Shown here: positions 1 to 13,030 of the stretch, in pieces
How positions within the stretch are numbered: position 1 is the first letter of the stretch
How the letters are laid out: every line of letters begins with the position of its first letter
Origin: Lycocorax pyrrhopterus obiensis
Lineage: Eukaryota > Chordata > Aves > Passeriformes > Paradisaeidae
DNA length: 64,000 nt
Reading direction: 5' to 3'
Assembly (NCBI GenBank): GCA_014706295.1
Contig: JACSVZ010000016.1
Location: forward strand, 11,017,168 to 11,081,167
Notes under the pieces: model-generated
What the model was told of the DNA's origin: nothing
What the model saw: the letters and a program-made list of their open reading frames with translations, nothing else
Databases searched by the model: none
Made by a program: the position numbers and the translations under genes

Positions 1-3000
1 TCTTGGTGACGCCTGACTCCGTTTCGGCTCTAGAACAAAAACGGCGTCCTTTGGGAGAGTAGGATACAGGTGAATGTTCCTCCTCAGCTGGGGAAGCAGG
101 CTGGAAACAAAAACCAAAGACTTCAGAGTACCTTTACACAGCAGGGTGAAACTGAACAGAAGGAAGGTATGGAATGAACATATTTCTATAGTGTCCTGTT
201 GCTTAGTACCAGAAAATAATAGCACCTTAAAATCCCAGTAGAAATCTTTGGAGTAAGAAAACAAATAGAATTCTTACTACAGTTCGTAATTTATCTTGCT
301 GGTTTTGATTTTGCCTGGGTACTAGCAACTGCCCCTAATGCTTTGGAGTTTTTTTTTGTTATGCCACTAGCTTGTCTTTTAAATTTAGCTGACTGGAGTG
401 GAATAAAATAATCTCATATGTATTGGGGTACACTTGCCTGGCAGTGGATTTCAAAAGATTAGCAGAAGTTAAAAGAATATTCCTAGATTGTAATAGTTCT
501 GTTTGGTAGTAGAAAAATTGTATTTAGTATTCATGGGATAGTAAAACTTCTTGTGAACTCTTTGTTGACATCAAAGTAATGTTAATGTAAAAATTAACAG
601 TAGCTACCACTCTCAGCTGCGTCCACATAGAGCTGGCTGCTCTATTTATAACGAGCAGTATCATCTGTGAGGCATAAGTAGTCAAATTTGTGTTTGGATG
701 CATCAATCTCTGATCTTGACATTAACTTTTAATATTACTTATTTTCATGTATGACTGTTGTCCTGGAGTGGTGTTCTGTTGATTCTGAAAAGGTATTCTT
801 ATAATTTAATAAACCTATTGACCATTACACTTAAATTTCAGATTAATATTTTAATCTTATTTCTCCAAGTGATTCAACAACTTTTAATGACAGGTTAAGT
901 CTGTTGCTGTTTTTGCAGAAAATCTGCAAATAGTACTGTAACTCCCAATCAAAAATTCAGCTGTTCTGAAGCTGAAGTTACTTATCAGTGTACCAAAGAC
1001 CATTAGGTAATGCTACAGAGGTACTGTTCAGGTTCCTAAGAAATTATTTATGTCTGAATTGAGAGTAAAAAGTATGAAAATAACAGATTTGTGTCAAAAA
1101 AAGAGGGATTAGTTGGCTGAGGAGTTTTGTTGCCCTTTAATAGGTCAAATGGTATCTGTATATGTTTTGGGCAACATTTACAAATAAAACTAACATTTCT
1201 TCCGTAACTCTATAATAAAAATCATACAGAAGAATAGTTACATTCCGAATGGACTTTCCAGTGTTTAAATGAAAAATATTTAATAATAACACATCCGACA
1301 AGTTTGATCTCTGTGTATCTTGGTTCTTGGTAGTGCTCCCTTGGAAACTGAAGAGCATGTTTTCATTTTATAGTATGAACTGCAAATGGAATGTAAAATA
1401 TTCCTAAAATGCTCCATTTATGTGTGTGCTAGGTAGGGCATTTTGATTTTATAGCATTTCAGACACATTTTTACAAATGCGAGAAGCAAGACAGGTGAAA
1501 TAGAAGGCAGTAGAGAATCATTACAGACACGAACAAATGGACTGTTTGGGGCATGTATAGGTTGAGATGAAGAAGCAAAAAGCATTGGCTCTGAAAACTG
1601 ATTTGCTCTGGAATTTTTCTGTATAACTTTTCAGTGAGATATCTAGCTTATGGTTTAGCACACAGAAAAAGAAATTAAATTACCAAATAGCAAATGATCA
1701 TTTCTACAATGTTGACACAAGGAATCGTTTAGGATTTTACTGAGCATACCAAGTTATCCAGGACTGCAAAAGCTAACAATCTATGTACTTGGCAAGTAGA
1801 AATTAAAATATATACACTTTTGTCCTTAGAAGGATAAATTTTGAAATAATTAGTTGTATAATAAGACTTGTACTAAACCCACTTGGGTTTGTATGCCTCT
1901 CAGCATGGCAGTAGCAGTCTAGTACACTTAGCAAACAGTCTGTCAGATGATGTGTCTTTGAACTAAAACCAGCTGTCTCCAATAAAGAAACAGAAGAAAT
2001 ACAGGCAAGTTCCTGTGGGGCAGTTCACAGGGAGGTAGAGTTGACATCATTTATTTCCTATACTCAGGAAATAACCCTATCAATAGCTCCTGTTGTGAAA
2101 TGTTTTTGATGTTGATTTCTAATACCACATCACATGAGCAAGTCAGATGTAATCTCAGACATTGTCAGTGAGAAAAAGGAATCAATTTGGAATAGTGGCT
2201 GCTTGCTGGAAGAAAAGTATTGTCAGTATGCCTTCTGTAGACTCAATATGCCAGAAACTACCTACAATTATATCTGGGTTTTTAGATACTGAACCAAAGC
2301 AGATAACTATATCTAAACACTTTGAATTTCAGGTTGCCATTCCAAATGAGTAAATATCCCTTATTTTAAGCCAAATTGGTGTCATAAACAAATCCATCAT
2401 AAACTGTGATTTTAAGATTTCAAGGCACAAAACAATGCATCTAGATTTACAGCTGCTGTGAGTGATCAAATAATCAAAATAATATTCATGTACATTTCTA
2501 TCACCATTATACTGATGAATTCATTTCTTGACATCCATGGCATATCATGGGAAACATCAGAGGTATTTTTTATGAATCACAGTTTTGTTCTGAATTCTGT
2601 GCCTTGAAAATTCTCAGCCATCAAAGTCTATTAGAAATTTTGACTATTTGCATAGACAACACCTTTCCTAATAGAAGCAGTAGCCATGCTGCAAGGTACA
2701 AATTTTACTTCCAAGCTTCATCCGTAACGTACCAAATTGTAGTCTTGTTCGTAGTATATTGGGTTTGCCTTCACACTAAGGTTGTTGCTGCTTTTTGTGT
2801 AATTTGATTTGCAGTGAAGTAGTTTGTGGATTTGTGATAAGTGTCCTAAGTGTAATTAGATTAGATAGAGCAGGGGTGTATGACTTGTATTACTTAACTT
2901 GATGATAGAGACTCTAGTTTCCAGAAAGGATTACTTCCCAATATTTTGGGTAAGAGAGCCAATGTGTTCTAAATGGCTTTTGCTGTTTGCTTAGTGAATA

Positions 3001-4551
3001 TGGGTCAAGCCTTTATTTTGCCATTTGGATCAAACCTGTCTTATATATTGGCATTCTTAACATAAAATATTTGAGGGTAAGGGTCATCGCAGAATTATTC
3101 AAGCTGAAAATTAAAGTTTAGAGCAGCAGATGGAGTGTTTAGAAAGTAATTCCTAACTTAGAATTAGTGTTGTAGTATTTTAGCCTGTCTTAAAAAATAC
3201 CTGTAGTTGGTCATATTCTTTAATGTGCATTTTGCTTCCACAAGTTTAAAGAAAAGGGTCTTTAAGAAGTGTGATTTTTCTTTTACAGTAGTGATTGGTA
3301 AGTGCCAGTAGCACAACTATTTCTTCATGACTTGAAGTCAGAAATGGACGGTAGTAGTTGAAAACACTACTCAGAGATGGGGAAAAAAGGAACAAACCTC
3401 ATTATATTATGCAGATCTGAATTTGAGAAAAACTATCTGGTGAAGACAGATTTTCACCAGATACTAAATTCAGTTGTCAAAAATTGTCAAAATTCAAGTA
3501 CAAGTGGCAACTTAATCCATTTTTTTTCCAGAATATTTTTCATTCATATTTTGCGTATTTTATCTCAACTGAATGAACTGGTATATTCATGTAGTAACAG
3601 CCTGGATAATCTAAATAGTTTTTGTCAGCATTAAACCTCATTATTATTGATTAGCAGTTATTTAATGGTACTTATTATTTCAATTAAACCTTATTATTTG
3701 AAAGAAATTAAGAACACACTAATTATAAAGTGTGAACACTAAATCTAAACTGTAACTGAAGAAAAAATTCTCTTATTTTCTACTTGTTATTCCATTATTT
3801 TCTACTTGTTTTACTCACAAATTTTCAGTAATTTTAAAGTAGTGTAAATTATTTAATAAATTAATTCACTATTAAAAAAAAATTCTGTTCACATAAACAG
3901 TGTTATAGGTACTTCACTGTTGTCTACCAAATTGTGTTCCTTGTGCATTCATTTGCTTATAAAGCCTTATCCTGTAACTGAGACTCTCTTGCTGTGATTT
4001 AAATACGAGCTTAGTAAGGAGATCAGATGCAGTTGTGTTGTGACCTCGGTGTCTGACAAACAGGCCCGGAAAGCAAAGTCCTCGTCGTGCACAGAACCAC
4101 CGCAACCCAGCTTCCCCTTCGTGTGTGCCAGGTCCCTCCATGGCGTGCTGGGGAATTCCATCCAGGCTTCAGGGAGCCCTTCAGGGTGACCCTGAGCAGC
4201 TGCACCCCCTGGCACAGCAAAAGCCGTTGGCTGCATTCCCAGTGGAAGGCACAGGATGGGCAGCAGGTCCATGCCAGGAGGGAGTGGGAGGGATCCTCTG
4301 CCTCTTGCTGAGGAGCTACTGCTGCTCCAGCCTCTGTGATCTGGACAGACATTTCCTGCAGTACTGTTGGCACCAGTGAATGTGAGATGACTTAAACCTG
4401 AAATATTATGACAAAATTTTACTCATTCTTAAACTTGAAAAGTTAATAAACTAAAAAAATATATGCAATAATACAGAACTATAAACTTAATGTGTAACTG
4501 AAATGGATGAAAAATGCCTTCTAAATATATTTACTTTTTTTTCTCTTGTAG
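1..4551. other. ZBTB38 upstream region or 5' intron
   Basis: I see no convincing coding exon here. The stretch is AT-rich, with one conspicuous GC-rich patch at about 4030-4380. It ends in a polypyrimidine tract and AG (4535-4551) directly before the ZBTB38 ATG, so at least its 3' part is probably an intron that follows a non-coding 5' exon. Mammalian ZBTB38 has several non-coding 5' exons far upstream. I could not place any such exon in this interval. Short open frames here look like chance. Confidence 0.6.
4535..4551 (+). promoter_or_regulatory. Splice acceptor directly before the ZBTB38 start codon
   Basis: A T-rich tract ending in cttgtag is followed immediately by ATG. The coding exon therefore begins with the initiator codon itself, and the Kozak context upstream of the ATG comes from a separate upstream exon not located here. 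Confidence 0.85.
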
Positions 4552-7500
4552 ATGACAGTCATGTCCCATTCAAAGGATCTCAAGGACGACTTCCACAGTG
4601 ACACTGTACTTTCCATTTTAAATGAACAGCGCATTCGGGGTATTTTATGCGATGTCACCATAATTGTGGAAGACACCAAATTTAAAGCCCATAGTAATGT
4701 GCTGGCAGCTTCAAGCCTTTACTTTAAAAACATTTTTTGGAGTCGTACTATCTGTATTTCAGGTCATGTACTGGAGTTAGATGATCTCAAAGCTGAAGTG
4801 TTTACAGAGATACTGAATTACATCTACAGTTCCACAGTAGTTGTTAAGAGGCAGGAGACTGTAACGGACCTTGCAGCTGCGGGGAAAAAACTGGGAATAT
4901 CATTTCTAGAAGATCTTACAGATGTAAATTTTTCAAATTCCCCCTGCCCCTATGCATACTGTGTTAATGAAAAAGGGACTGTCAAAGAGGAAAAACATGA
5001 AAAGCGACATGAAGATTCTGCTGTGACAAATGGACCACGAATTACAAATGCATTCTCAATTTTTGAAACAGAAAACAATTTGTTTTCTCCCCTTGATTTG
5101 AGGGCCAGCTTTAAAAAGGTGTCTGACACAATACAAGCTCCCAGCATCAGCCTTGACAGAAGTGATGTGTGCAAAGATGCTGAGCCAGCCAGTACCTTGG
5201 CTGAACACTCCTATGCAGTTTCTTCTGGGGGAGATACTTCACAAGGAGCACCTTTTGTTGAACAGGACAGCAGCCCTTCATACCAGGTGGGTGAGGACCG
5301 CTATGAAAATCACCAAGCCACCCCAGTCATTCAGCAGGGAAAACAAGCAGGTAGTACTCCTAAGTCAGCCTTTAAGCCCCAGGGTACTGGTTTGGCTATA
5401 GCAAAAGCACCAGCCTCTACAGTAAGCACTGCAGAAGCCCAGCATGAAGCAGTTACTGATCAGACAATTACTTCCTTTCCAAAATCTCAAAATAAAGCAG
5501 GAGATTTGCATGTATCCAGAGAAGAGGAAAACACTTCTGCTAATGTCTCTGCATCTGGGACAACTGTCACTCCACCTGTTTACAGTTGTAACTGTTGTGC
5601 AAAATCATTCAATGAAAGGGCGTTACTCACTGCTCACCTTCAGCTCCATTCAGAGCATCAGGAAACTTTCATATGCAAATACTGCAGCAAACAATTTGCA
5701 AATCTAAATATACTGGAAAGTCATGAACAAGTCTGCATGAGATCAAGTAACTTACCGGCTCACAATGAAAATGAACAAAACTTTGCAGATAACTATACTG
5801 CTCCAGAGGGACAGAATGGAAGTTCATATGCAAACACAGAACCTCTGTTGTCTGAAAACAGCATCACTGATTGTTCTAATGCAAACTGCACTTTACCAGA
5901 AACAGATCATTTGGTTAAAGTCGTTGATGGGCAGATATTATACACTTGTGTCGTTTGCAAGCGTAGTTATGTCACATTGTCCAGCCTTCGAAGACATGCA
6001 AATGTGCATTCCTGGAGAAGAACCTACCCTTGTCACTACTGCAATAAAGTCTTTGCGTTAGCTGAGTACCGCACCAGACATGAGATCTGGCACACTGGAG
6101 AGAGGCGCTACCAGTGCATTTTCTGTCTGGAGACCTTCATGACTTACTATATACTGAAAAATCACCAGAAGTCTTTCCATGCAATTGACCATCGCCTTTC
6201 AGTAAATAAAAAGACAGCTAATGGGGGTTTAAAACCAAGTATGTACCCATACAAACTGTATCGACTCTTACCTATGAAATGCAGGCGACTGCCTTACAAA
6301 TCCTACCGAAATTCTTCCTATGAAAATGTTCCACCAAGTACCCAGGCTAATGAAACTGCTTCTACTAACTGTTTTATTCCGAGTTCTCTTAGCTCTGAGC
6401 TGCCACCACTGAATTTTCAACATAGTATAATGTCAAACAACAGAACTCTGGCCTTGGATACATCTTCGTGTAATGACACAGCATCTTCCACAAATACTCA
6501 GAATTCTTCCTCTTGGGGAGTAGGTATCTTAAATTCTGACCTGCAGAGGGACTTTTTCCCAGCTGAAAAAAGAGTTCCCACTGCTATGAATGACTCTGGT
6601 TCACAGGAGTGTGATTCCTCGGTTGTGTCTTTAGCTAACGTGAATGAAAATTCCACCTCTGTCATCAGTTACAGCAGCTCTGCACCGTCTGTTATAATGC
6701 ACAGTAGCAGAGTTTCATCAGTAATAATGCACAGTAAAACAGTCACTTCTATAGAAAACAGTAAGACAGAATCTTCAAATAACCTACCCAGTCAGTCAGT
6801 AAGTGATGACTGTAAGTATGGGTCAGATAATTACGGGAAGTGCATTACAAAATCAAAAACTATTAAGGAGAAAAAGAAAACACTGCTGCACAACAGAGCA
6901 GAAGCAACTGAGGATACGCAGCATGTCACAGGATCTGGAGGTTCATGTAGCAAAACTACAAATATTGTCCAAGAGTCCAGTAAAACTGAAACATACATTG
7001 CAAAGCCTGCCTTACCTGGAACATCGGCTGACAGCAATGTCGCACCACTTTGTCAGATAACAGTAAAAATCGGTAACGAAGCCATTGTAAAAAGACATAT
7101 ATTAGGATCTAAGCTGTTTTGTAAAAGGGGCCGAAAGTCCAAACATGAGTCCAAACAGGACAGTCTCATTGAGGAGCCAGAAATGGAGGTAAAAGAAAAA
7201 AGCCCATCTAGACTCTATAGCTCAGAATGCCTGGAGCTGACAGAAATGTGTGATGATGTAAGTGACCAGGACTCCAGTGATAAACCGTGGAGACCTTATT
7301 ATAATTACAAACCAAAAAAGAAATCCAAACAGCTAAGAAAAATGAAAAAGACCAAGTGGAGGAAAAAGCATGGAAGCAAGAACATCAATGTGGAAAGCCA
7401 CAACACATGCAGTCGAGAGTATGCACTCAGGAATGCTCCCGAGGAAAAGGTGGTCAGCCAGGAGGAGAACACAGAAATGCCTAATCTTCATTGTGAGCTC

Positions 7501-8130
7501 TGTGAAAGAGACCAGTCTTCCACACCAGAAGGTCAAGAACACGTACACTGGCACGTAGCTGCTTCAAAGCCTTCCATTTGTGAGTTTTGCCAAAAACAAT
7601 TTCGAAGTCCATCCACTTTAAAAATGCATATGAGGTGTCACACTGGGGAAAAGCCCTACACTTGCAAAACCTGTGGAAAATGTTTTTCAGTTCCTGGAAA
7701 TCTACAGAAACACGAACGTATTCACCTGGGTGTTAAAGATTTTGTCTGCCAATACTGTAATAAGGCATTCACTTTAAATGAAACACTCAAAATACATGAA
7801 AGAATTCATACTGGAGAAAAACGCTACCACTGTCAGTTCTGCTTTCAGAGCTTCTTGTATCTTTCTACCAAAAGGAACCATGAGCAAAGGCACATACTTG
7901 AACATAATGGAAAAGGATACGCTTGCTTTCAGTGCCCAAAAATTTGCAAGACTGCAGCTGCTCTGGGAATGCACCAGAAGAAACATCTATTCAAAAGTCC
8001 AGGCACACAAGATAGAAAAGAACAGTTTTGCAATGAAAGCACTAAACTTTTGGAAAGTCCACATTTCCTTGGCTCAGAAGGAAGCGAAGTGAAAAATACA
8101 CAAAATGTAACTCCAGAAGTTATACTCTGA
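4552..8130 (+). CDS. ZBTB38: ZBTB38 (CIBZ), BTB/POZ and C2H2 zinc-finger methyl-CpG-binding transcription factor
   Basis: This intronless coding exon encodes 1192 aa, close to the mammalian length of about 1195. The BTB/POZ domain lies at about residues 10-130 and mediates dimerisation and corepressor binding. A PLDLR motif at residues 180-184 fits the CtBP-binding motif that gave the protein its other name, CIBZ. Five C2H2 fingers start at about residues 344, 373, 464, 492 and 520. A second block starts at about 1009, 1036, 1064, 1092 and 1123, with a degenerate C-x2-C...H-x3-H stretch at 981-1001 before it. Fingers 3-5 are the block linked to methylated-CpG recognition, and they are the best conserved here. 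Between the blocks are long Ser/Thr-rich, probably disordered segments with basic runs (around 925-950). In the family the protein acts in the nucleus as a repressor or activator at methylated DNA. The start is supported because a splice acceptor abuts the ATG and the N-terminus matches the family (MTVMSxSxDLKDDF). Frame and key residues are intact. Confidence 0.98.
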   Translation: MTVMSHSKDLKDDFHSDTVLSILNEQRIRGILCDVTIIVEDTKFKAHSNVLAASSLYFKNIFWSRTICISGHVLELDDLKAEVFTEILNYIYSSTVVVKRQETVTDLAAAGKKLGISFLEDLTDVNFSNSPCPYAYCVNEKGTVKEEKHEKRHEDSAVTNGPRITNAFSIFETENNLFSPLDLRASFKKVSDTIQAPSISLDRSDVCKDAEPASTLAEHSYAVSSGGDTSQGAPFVEQDSSPSYQVGEDRYENHQATPVIQQGKQAGSTPKSAFKPQGTGLAIAKAPASTVSTAEAQHEAVTDQTITSFPKSQNKAGDLHVSREEENTSANVSASGTTVTPPVYSCNCCAKSFNERALLTAHLQLHSEHQETFICKYCSKQFANLNILESHEQVCMRSSNLPAHNENEQNFADNYTAPEGQNGSSYANTEPLLSENSITDCSNANCTLPETDHLVKVVDGQILYTCVVCKRSYVTLSSLRRHANVHSWRRTYPCHYCNKVFALAEYRTRHEIWHTGERRYQCIFCLETFMTYYILKNHQKSFHAIDHRLSVNKKTANGGLKPSMYPYKLYRLLPMKCRRLPYKSYRNSSYENVPPSTQANETASTNCFIPSSLSSELPPLNFQHSIMSNNRTLALDTSSCNDTASSTNTQNSSSWGVGILNSDLQRDFFPAEKRVPTAMNDSGSQECDSSVVSLANVNENSTSVISYSSSAPSVIMHSSRVSSVIMHSKTVTSIENSKTESSNNLPSQSVSDDCKYGSDNYGKCITKSKTIKEKKKTLLHNRAEATEDTQHVTGSGGSCSKTTNIVQESSKTETYIAKPALPGTSADSNVAPLCQITVKIGNEAIVKRHILGSKLFCKRGRKSKHESKQDSLIEEPEMEVKEKSPSRLYSSECLELTEMCDDVSDQDSSDKPWRPYYNYKPKKKSKQLRKMKKTKWRKKHGSKNINVESHNTCSREYALRNAPEEKVVSQEENTEMPNLHCELCERDQSSTPEGQEHVHWHVAASKPSICEFCQKQFRSPSTLKMHMRCHTGEKPYTCKTCGKCFSVPGNLQKHERIHLGVKDFVCQYCNKAFTLNETLKIHERIHTGEKRYHCQFCFQSFLYLSTKRNHEQRHILEHNGKGYACFQCPKICKTAAALGMHQKKHLFKSPGTQDRKEQFCNESTKLLESPHFLGSEGSEVKNTQNVTPEVIL

Positions 8131-9710
8131 GTGACAACTGTGCAAAAGAGAAGAAAAATCCAAAACTATATATTGGAGAAGATACGGATGTATTGAATGG
8201 GGAAACTTATCATTTAGTAAGGTCAAATTTCTTCATCTAAACGTGTCAATATATGCAAAAGAAAGAAAAATAACGCAGGAATACTAGTATTTGCAATAAT
8301 ACAAATTTAATTTGAAACACCCAAAATACTTTTGTCACAATAGACTCTTAACATAGAGAGAAAGAAAATGACCAACCCAAACCCTTCTACTTAGCATTAC
8401 AAGAAACTAGTCACTGAACTATTTTACAGTTCTGGTTTTGAGTCAGAATCATTCTAGGCAAAAGAAATAAGTAGGTTCATGTTGTATTCTGTAGAAGGAA
8501 TTTTTGCTGCAGAAACCATATATTGCTTTTTTTTTTTTTTAACAAAAGTAATGTGTTTATAAAGAAAATAATTGTAATCTTGTGTATTCTAAAGTGAAGG
8601 TGGGAAGTGTTTCATGGGCTTGGGTATGCCGAAGTACATTAGAGTTCTGCCATGCTTTTCTGTAGCTCAGCCTTTACAAAACATATTCAGGAGTTTAAAC
8701 TACTCTTTTCCTTTCCATATTCAGTTTTGTAGTTACCATAATAACTGTTAAGTCTGAGTGCTGATGTGAGAAGTATTCCAGATTTATATATCTCTGAGAC
8801 ATTTAATAAAGGTTCAGTGGAACTCATTATAGCCAGTCTTCCAAACTGCATAAATCCCCATGTCAATGGCCTGGTGAGCTCTTCAGGTGCATTGGTCTAA
8901 AGAAAATTGTTCTCATGAAACAGAAATCCCGTATAGAAATGTCCACCTCCTGGTGGGTCTGCAACACTTGTCTTTTAGAAATATATTTTTCTCAACAGAA
9001 GGAGATGTAGACAGTTTTCCTCCTCATCCTGGAATAATGCCTGGACACAATAGAGCAACTCCCCGTAAATACTTTGATTTTGAGAGAAGTAGGTAAATAA
9101 GACTCCTCCTTCCATATATATCCCTGAGGTTATCCCTGTGGATAAACAGGTATAGGGTCAGTTTGTGGGGTTCCCTGTCATCTCCATGCCTTAAATGCAA
9201 CATTTAACCTTCAGATGTCCCTTCTCAGTTATCCCACCAACCATTCCAGTAATGTCCCGTGGCCAGGGCAGAGCAGAGCAGGGCCAGGAGCAGGGTGCTG
9301 GAGGAAGGAGTGTTGGCCTTCCTGCCTCCCTCATCCTGCCACACTGAAGGGTTATGGTGAGCCTTACACTGCACAGTTCACTAAGAACTGGGATAATGGG
9401 CTTCTGAAAGACAGCACCAAAATAGTCCAGTTAATACCGTTTTGTGGAAGTGTGATTCATTTTGACTGAGATGCTTAAAAAAGTCCAAGCAGGTGTATGT
9501 CTGCAAGTTGCATTTTATATGATAGGGCTCTGTTGTACTGTATCTGCATTGCCAGTAGTCATGTATGTTCATCCCTGTGAAGTGTTAAAAAATTAAGTCA
9601 CGGCAAGGGTTAGTGATCCTCGACTTCATTCTCCTTGATGGTTCACAGTTTGTTACTTAACTTCGTCTTCTTGAATATTTTAAAAGAAACTATAGCTTGG
9701 GTACAATAAA
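8131..9710 (+). other. ZBTB38: Probable ZBTB38 3'UTR
   Basis: AT-rich sequence after the ZBTB38 stop with no coding potential. Candidate poly(A) hexamers AATAAA occur at 8805-8810, 9705-9710 and 9856-9861. None has an obviously strong GT-rich downstream element, so the 3' end is uncertain. A short GC-rich patch (about 9240-9330) interrupts the stretch. Confidence 0.5.
8805..8810 (+). terminator. Candidate ZBTB38 poly(A) signal
   Basis: AATAAA hexamer 675 bases past the stop, followed by ggttcagtgg. It is the first canonical signal after the gene. More distal hexamers at 9705 and 9856 are alternatives. Confidence 0.4.
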
Positions 9711-12700
9711 ACTACAATTGAAATGATAATACAGTATTGATTGAAGTAATAATATAGTCCACTTACTTATTCTATCACTGGTGAATGCTATGAACCCTTT
9801 GAGAAATTCTGGTTTCATGGCAGCTTTGGTTCCATTTAAATAAGGTTAATAGAATAATAAACACAGGAAAGCATAATGATGTTTCAAAGAAAGTACACAA
9901 AGATATCTTGTAAGTGGACTTGTATGGTGATAAATATAGACCAAAGCAAATAAGGTAGAATATTTATAAATACAAAGATAATTTTACAAATATTTTATAT
10001 AACTGTATAGTTCATAAGAAGAATATTGTTAGCTTGTGTTAGGTTTGGGGGGGTTTGTATATTTTGATAAAAACACAACGACTTTGTAACTCTGTATATT
10101 CTCTACAGTTTATAGCAAAGCAGTTTTAAGATGGCAATGTCATGTTTATAGTTCAATTGTGGCACTTTTACTACAAGTAACATGTTGCAGTAATTAATCG
10201 AGTATTAATGACCAAATTAGAATTAAAGTAAGTGTAAGAGAAGGTAAATACTATACGTTGTCAAAGACTGTAATTTGCTACATAATTGCATCTGTATTTT
10301 TGTTTAGAAGAAAATATTAAATGCAGATGTTAAGGATTGATAAAGAGTCTAATTTTATTTTTAGAAAGAGTGATTATAACTCTGTTTTTGCTTAATTAAA
10401 ATAACATATTCCTATTTTTCTGTAAGTCTCTCCATTTTTTAAATTGTTGTAATACTTATATAATCTATATGATCCACAGATACATATGTTCTAATAGTTC
10501 ATTGGAAGATTAAACAACACAGTTACCAAGTAGTCCCTTCATTAAGGTCAGAACAGTGAATTGAGAACATGCCAGAGCTCAAGGGAAGTGATGGTATCTC
10601 CTGACATCATACAAGGTGAATGCAATGCAGAACAGAATCTGCCTGCTCAGTGTCTCAGAGGGCTGGGAACACAGGTGAACTGTGTTTAATACTTTGCAAC
10701 ATCTTAAACGTGTTCATGAGGACCTGAAACTTGAAAAATTCTTTTGAATTCTGCTAGTAACATTGCAGTATAGATTGTGTATGTTACACACTCTACTTTT
10801 TTGGGCTGCTGTCAAGAAACATAATTCAAAATGCAAATATCTAATTGCATATGAAAATAGGAAGATACATACAAAATAGAAGACTGCATATTCAAAGTAC
10901 TTCCCCCTTCAGCTAGGTGTCACTCGTCTGTAACCTGCATTAAAAATCAAACTTAAGCTAAATTATGCAGGTCATTTTGGGATGGTTGTCAGGAGAGATG
11001 TAGAACTAAAAAAAAGTTAGAAGTTTGCTAATTATAATAAATAATTTTTTTCTCTATTTGAAATGCTAATTAAAAAGACAAGTGGATCATCATGAAGTTT
11101 ATGCAGCTAAACAAAATGTTAGTCCTCATTTATGACAAAGTTAGAACAAATGTAGTAAATGATATTGCTGTCTTCTCTGAAATGAGATTGCATGACAGCT
11201 AAATGACAGGCAGAGGCATTTGAAGTAAGCCACTATGTGTCATCATTACTATTATTTGTTCTAAACATCCTTAATACAGCAGTTACCACTGACAATTCAG
11301 CACCTTGGCTGTGAGGTTCTCACACAAGAAGCAAAGATCCCCCATGGTACATCCCCACTGTTAAATGAAGAAATCTTTCCCGTAAGTTTGCAAGTCAGCA
11401 CACCAGTGTTTGTTTTAACCATGCACAGACCTACCTATGATACAGATGCTCCTAAAATGTAACTTCAAAAGAGGCCAAAAATGAACATTATGCAATTGAA
11501 ACTGTATTCTGAATATAGTATGTTAGATTAAAGCAAAACTTTTTTAAAATAAAATCTGTCTGTCAGGAATCAGATGGTGGCAAAACTTGAATTGATAACG
11601 TAGGTCAGTGCTTTAAAAATGACCTGATGCTAAGTTAAAACAGTAAGCCCCAACTGTAGTCATAACTTTGGACGCAGTAGAGTCACTCTACCTTCCAAAG
11701 TGTGGCAATGCACAGTTCAAGCACACATCTCCATTCTCAGGGTGCTGCCCTGTTACTTTCCCAGATCAAAGCTCCAGCTCTGCCCAGGTGAGCCTCAGTT
11801 CACCAGCCACCAGCCAGACAGGGCAGCCAGCCTAGACAGTCAACTGTAGATAATCAAATCCTCAATTCGTACTGTAGAGGAACCTCTCGTTTCCAACAGG
11901 TTAAAATTCAGCTTATGCAAACTCATGTCTTTGTGCAGGTTTACGTTTTGCATTCACACAAATCCACCCATTACTGGTGTGATGAAGCAGTTTATTCCCC
12001 ACCACTCCCCTGCTTGCCACCTTGAAACACACATCTGTCATTCCCCAGCCATGATGTGGAGTGTGGGGATGAGGAAGGAACATCACTGCCGAAGGAGCAG
12101 CAGGGGAGAAGCTGGATGCAGGAAAAGCCATCAAGAAATGATGATGGATTATATGGCTCCATACCATATCATAGTGATAATGGTAAGATTTGTGCAGGAG
12201 AAATAAAAAATGGCCAGAGCACCACAGCAGGGGACTGCAGTTAGAGAAAGTGACAGATTCTGGCCTGCAACTTTCCAAACGTCCCTTTAACAGCAGGACA
12301 GACTGAAGAGGGCTTTCATGTGTACAGTGAAGAACCCTAGGCCTATACTGCTTTCTGAAACAGCCTTAGCCTGCTGAACTACCTGTGCTTTAGGATATGT
12401 CAGTCACTAAAGGCCTTCACCAGACTCTGTGCCTACAGGGTCTGAAAGCAGATATATACCCTCAGCTTGACCCGCAGTGACACCAAAGTGTACGTGTCAC
12501 CTGCAGCTGACGGCTGGGTGGATTGTGCAGGCCCAAGACAGACGCCCACCACCAATGCAGGAGTGGGGTGAAGTCCGTGTGTAAGCCAGATCCCGGAGTT
12601 TCACATGGGGATCGGTGTGTTCAAGAATCCATGGTAGAAAACGCGATGCAAATGCCCTTCAGTTCTTGTCGAAGGCGAGCTGCTGCAGCCTGCAAACACC

Positions 12701-13030
12701 TCTAGGCGCTGTGTGACTCCTGAGGGAAGCAGTGCCTGTGGCACTCTGCAGGCAGCACGACACCTGCTCCTGGGGCAGTGCTGGCAGCCGAGCCATTTCC
12801 TACTTGTTTCATGGCATTTCTCACATGGCTGAAGAGCTGAACGTGAAGTAGTAACAGCAGAGGAGATCCAGTGGAGCCCATGCCGTGCGTGGCACAGGGA
12901 CGGGCGCTTGGCACACCACAGACCAAAATGGCCGGACCTGCCACTCGTTCCATTTAATGTGACCGATCTTAGCATAGAGAATACAGCGTTCAACGTGCCG
13001 GGCTGCCGAGCCCTCTGCCCCGGTGGGAGG
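9711..13030. other. Intergenic region between ZBTB38 and RASA2
   Basis: No gene is supported here. The first 1.9 kb is AT-rich. From about 11690 to 13010 the base composition becomes more GC-rich and mixed, with no exon-like frame and no repeat family that I recognise. Overlapping short open frames on both strands around 11913-12278 and 12601-13096 have no family resemblance and look like chance. Another AATAAA lies at 12202. Confidence 0.5.

Noticed and set aside
5153..8092. Many shorter open frames on both strands inside the ZBTB38 exon
   Set aside because: They are shadows of the 1192-aa ZBTB38 frame, which carries the BTB domain and zinc fingers.
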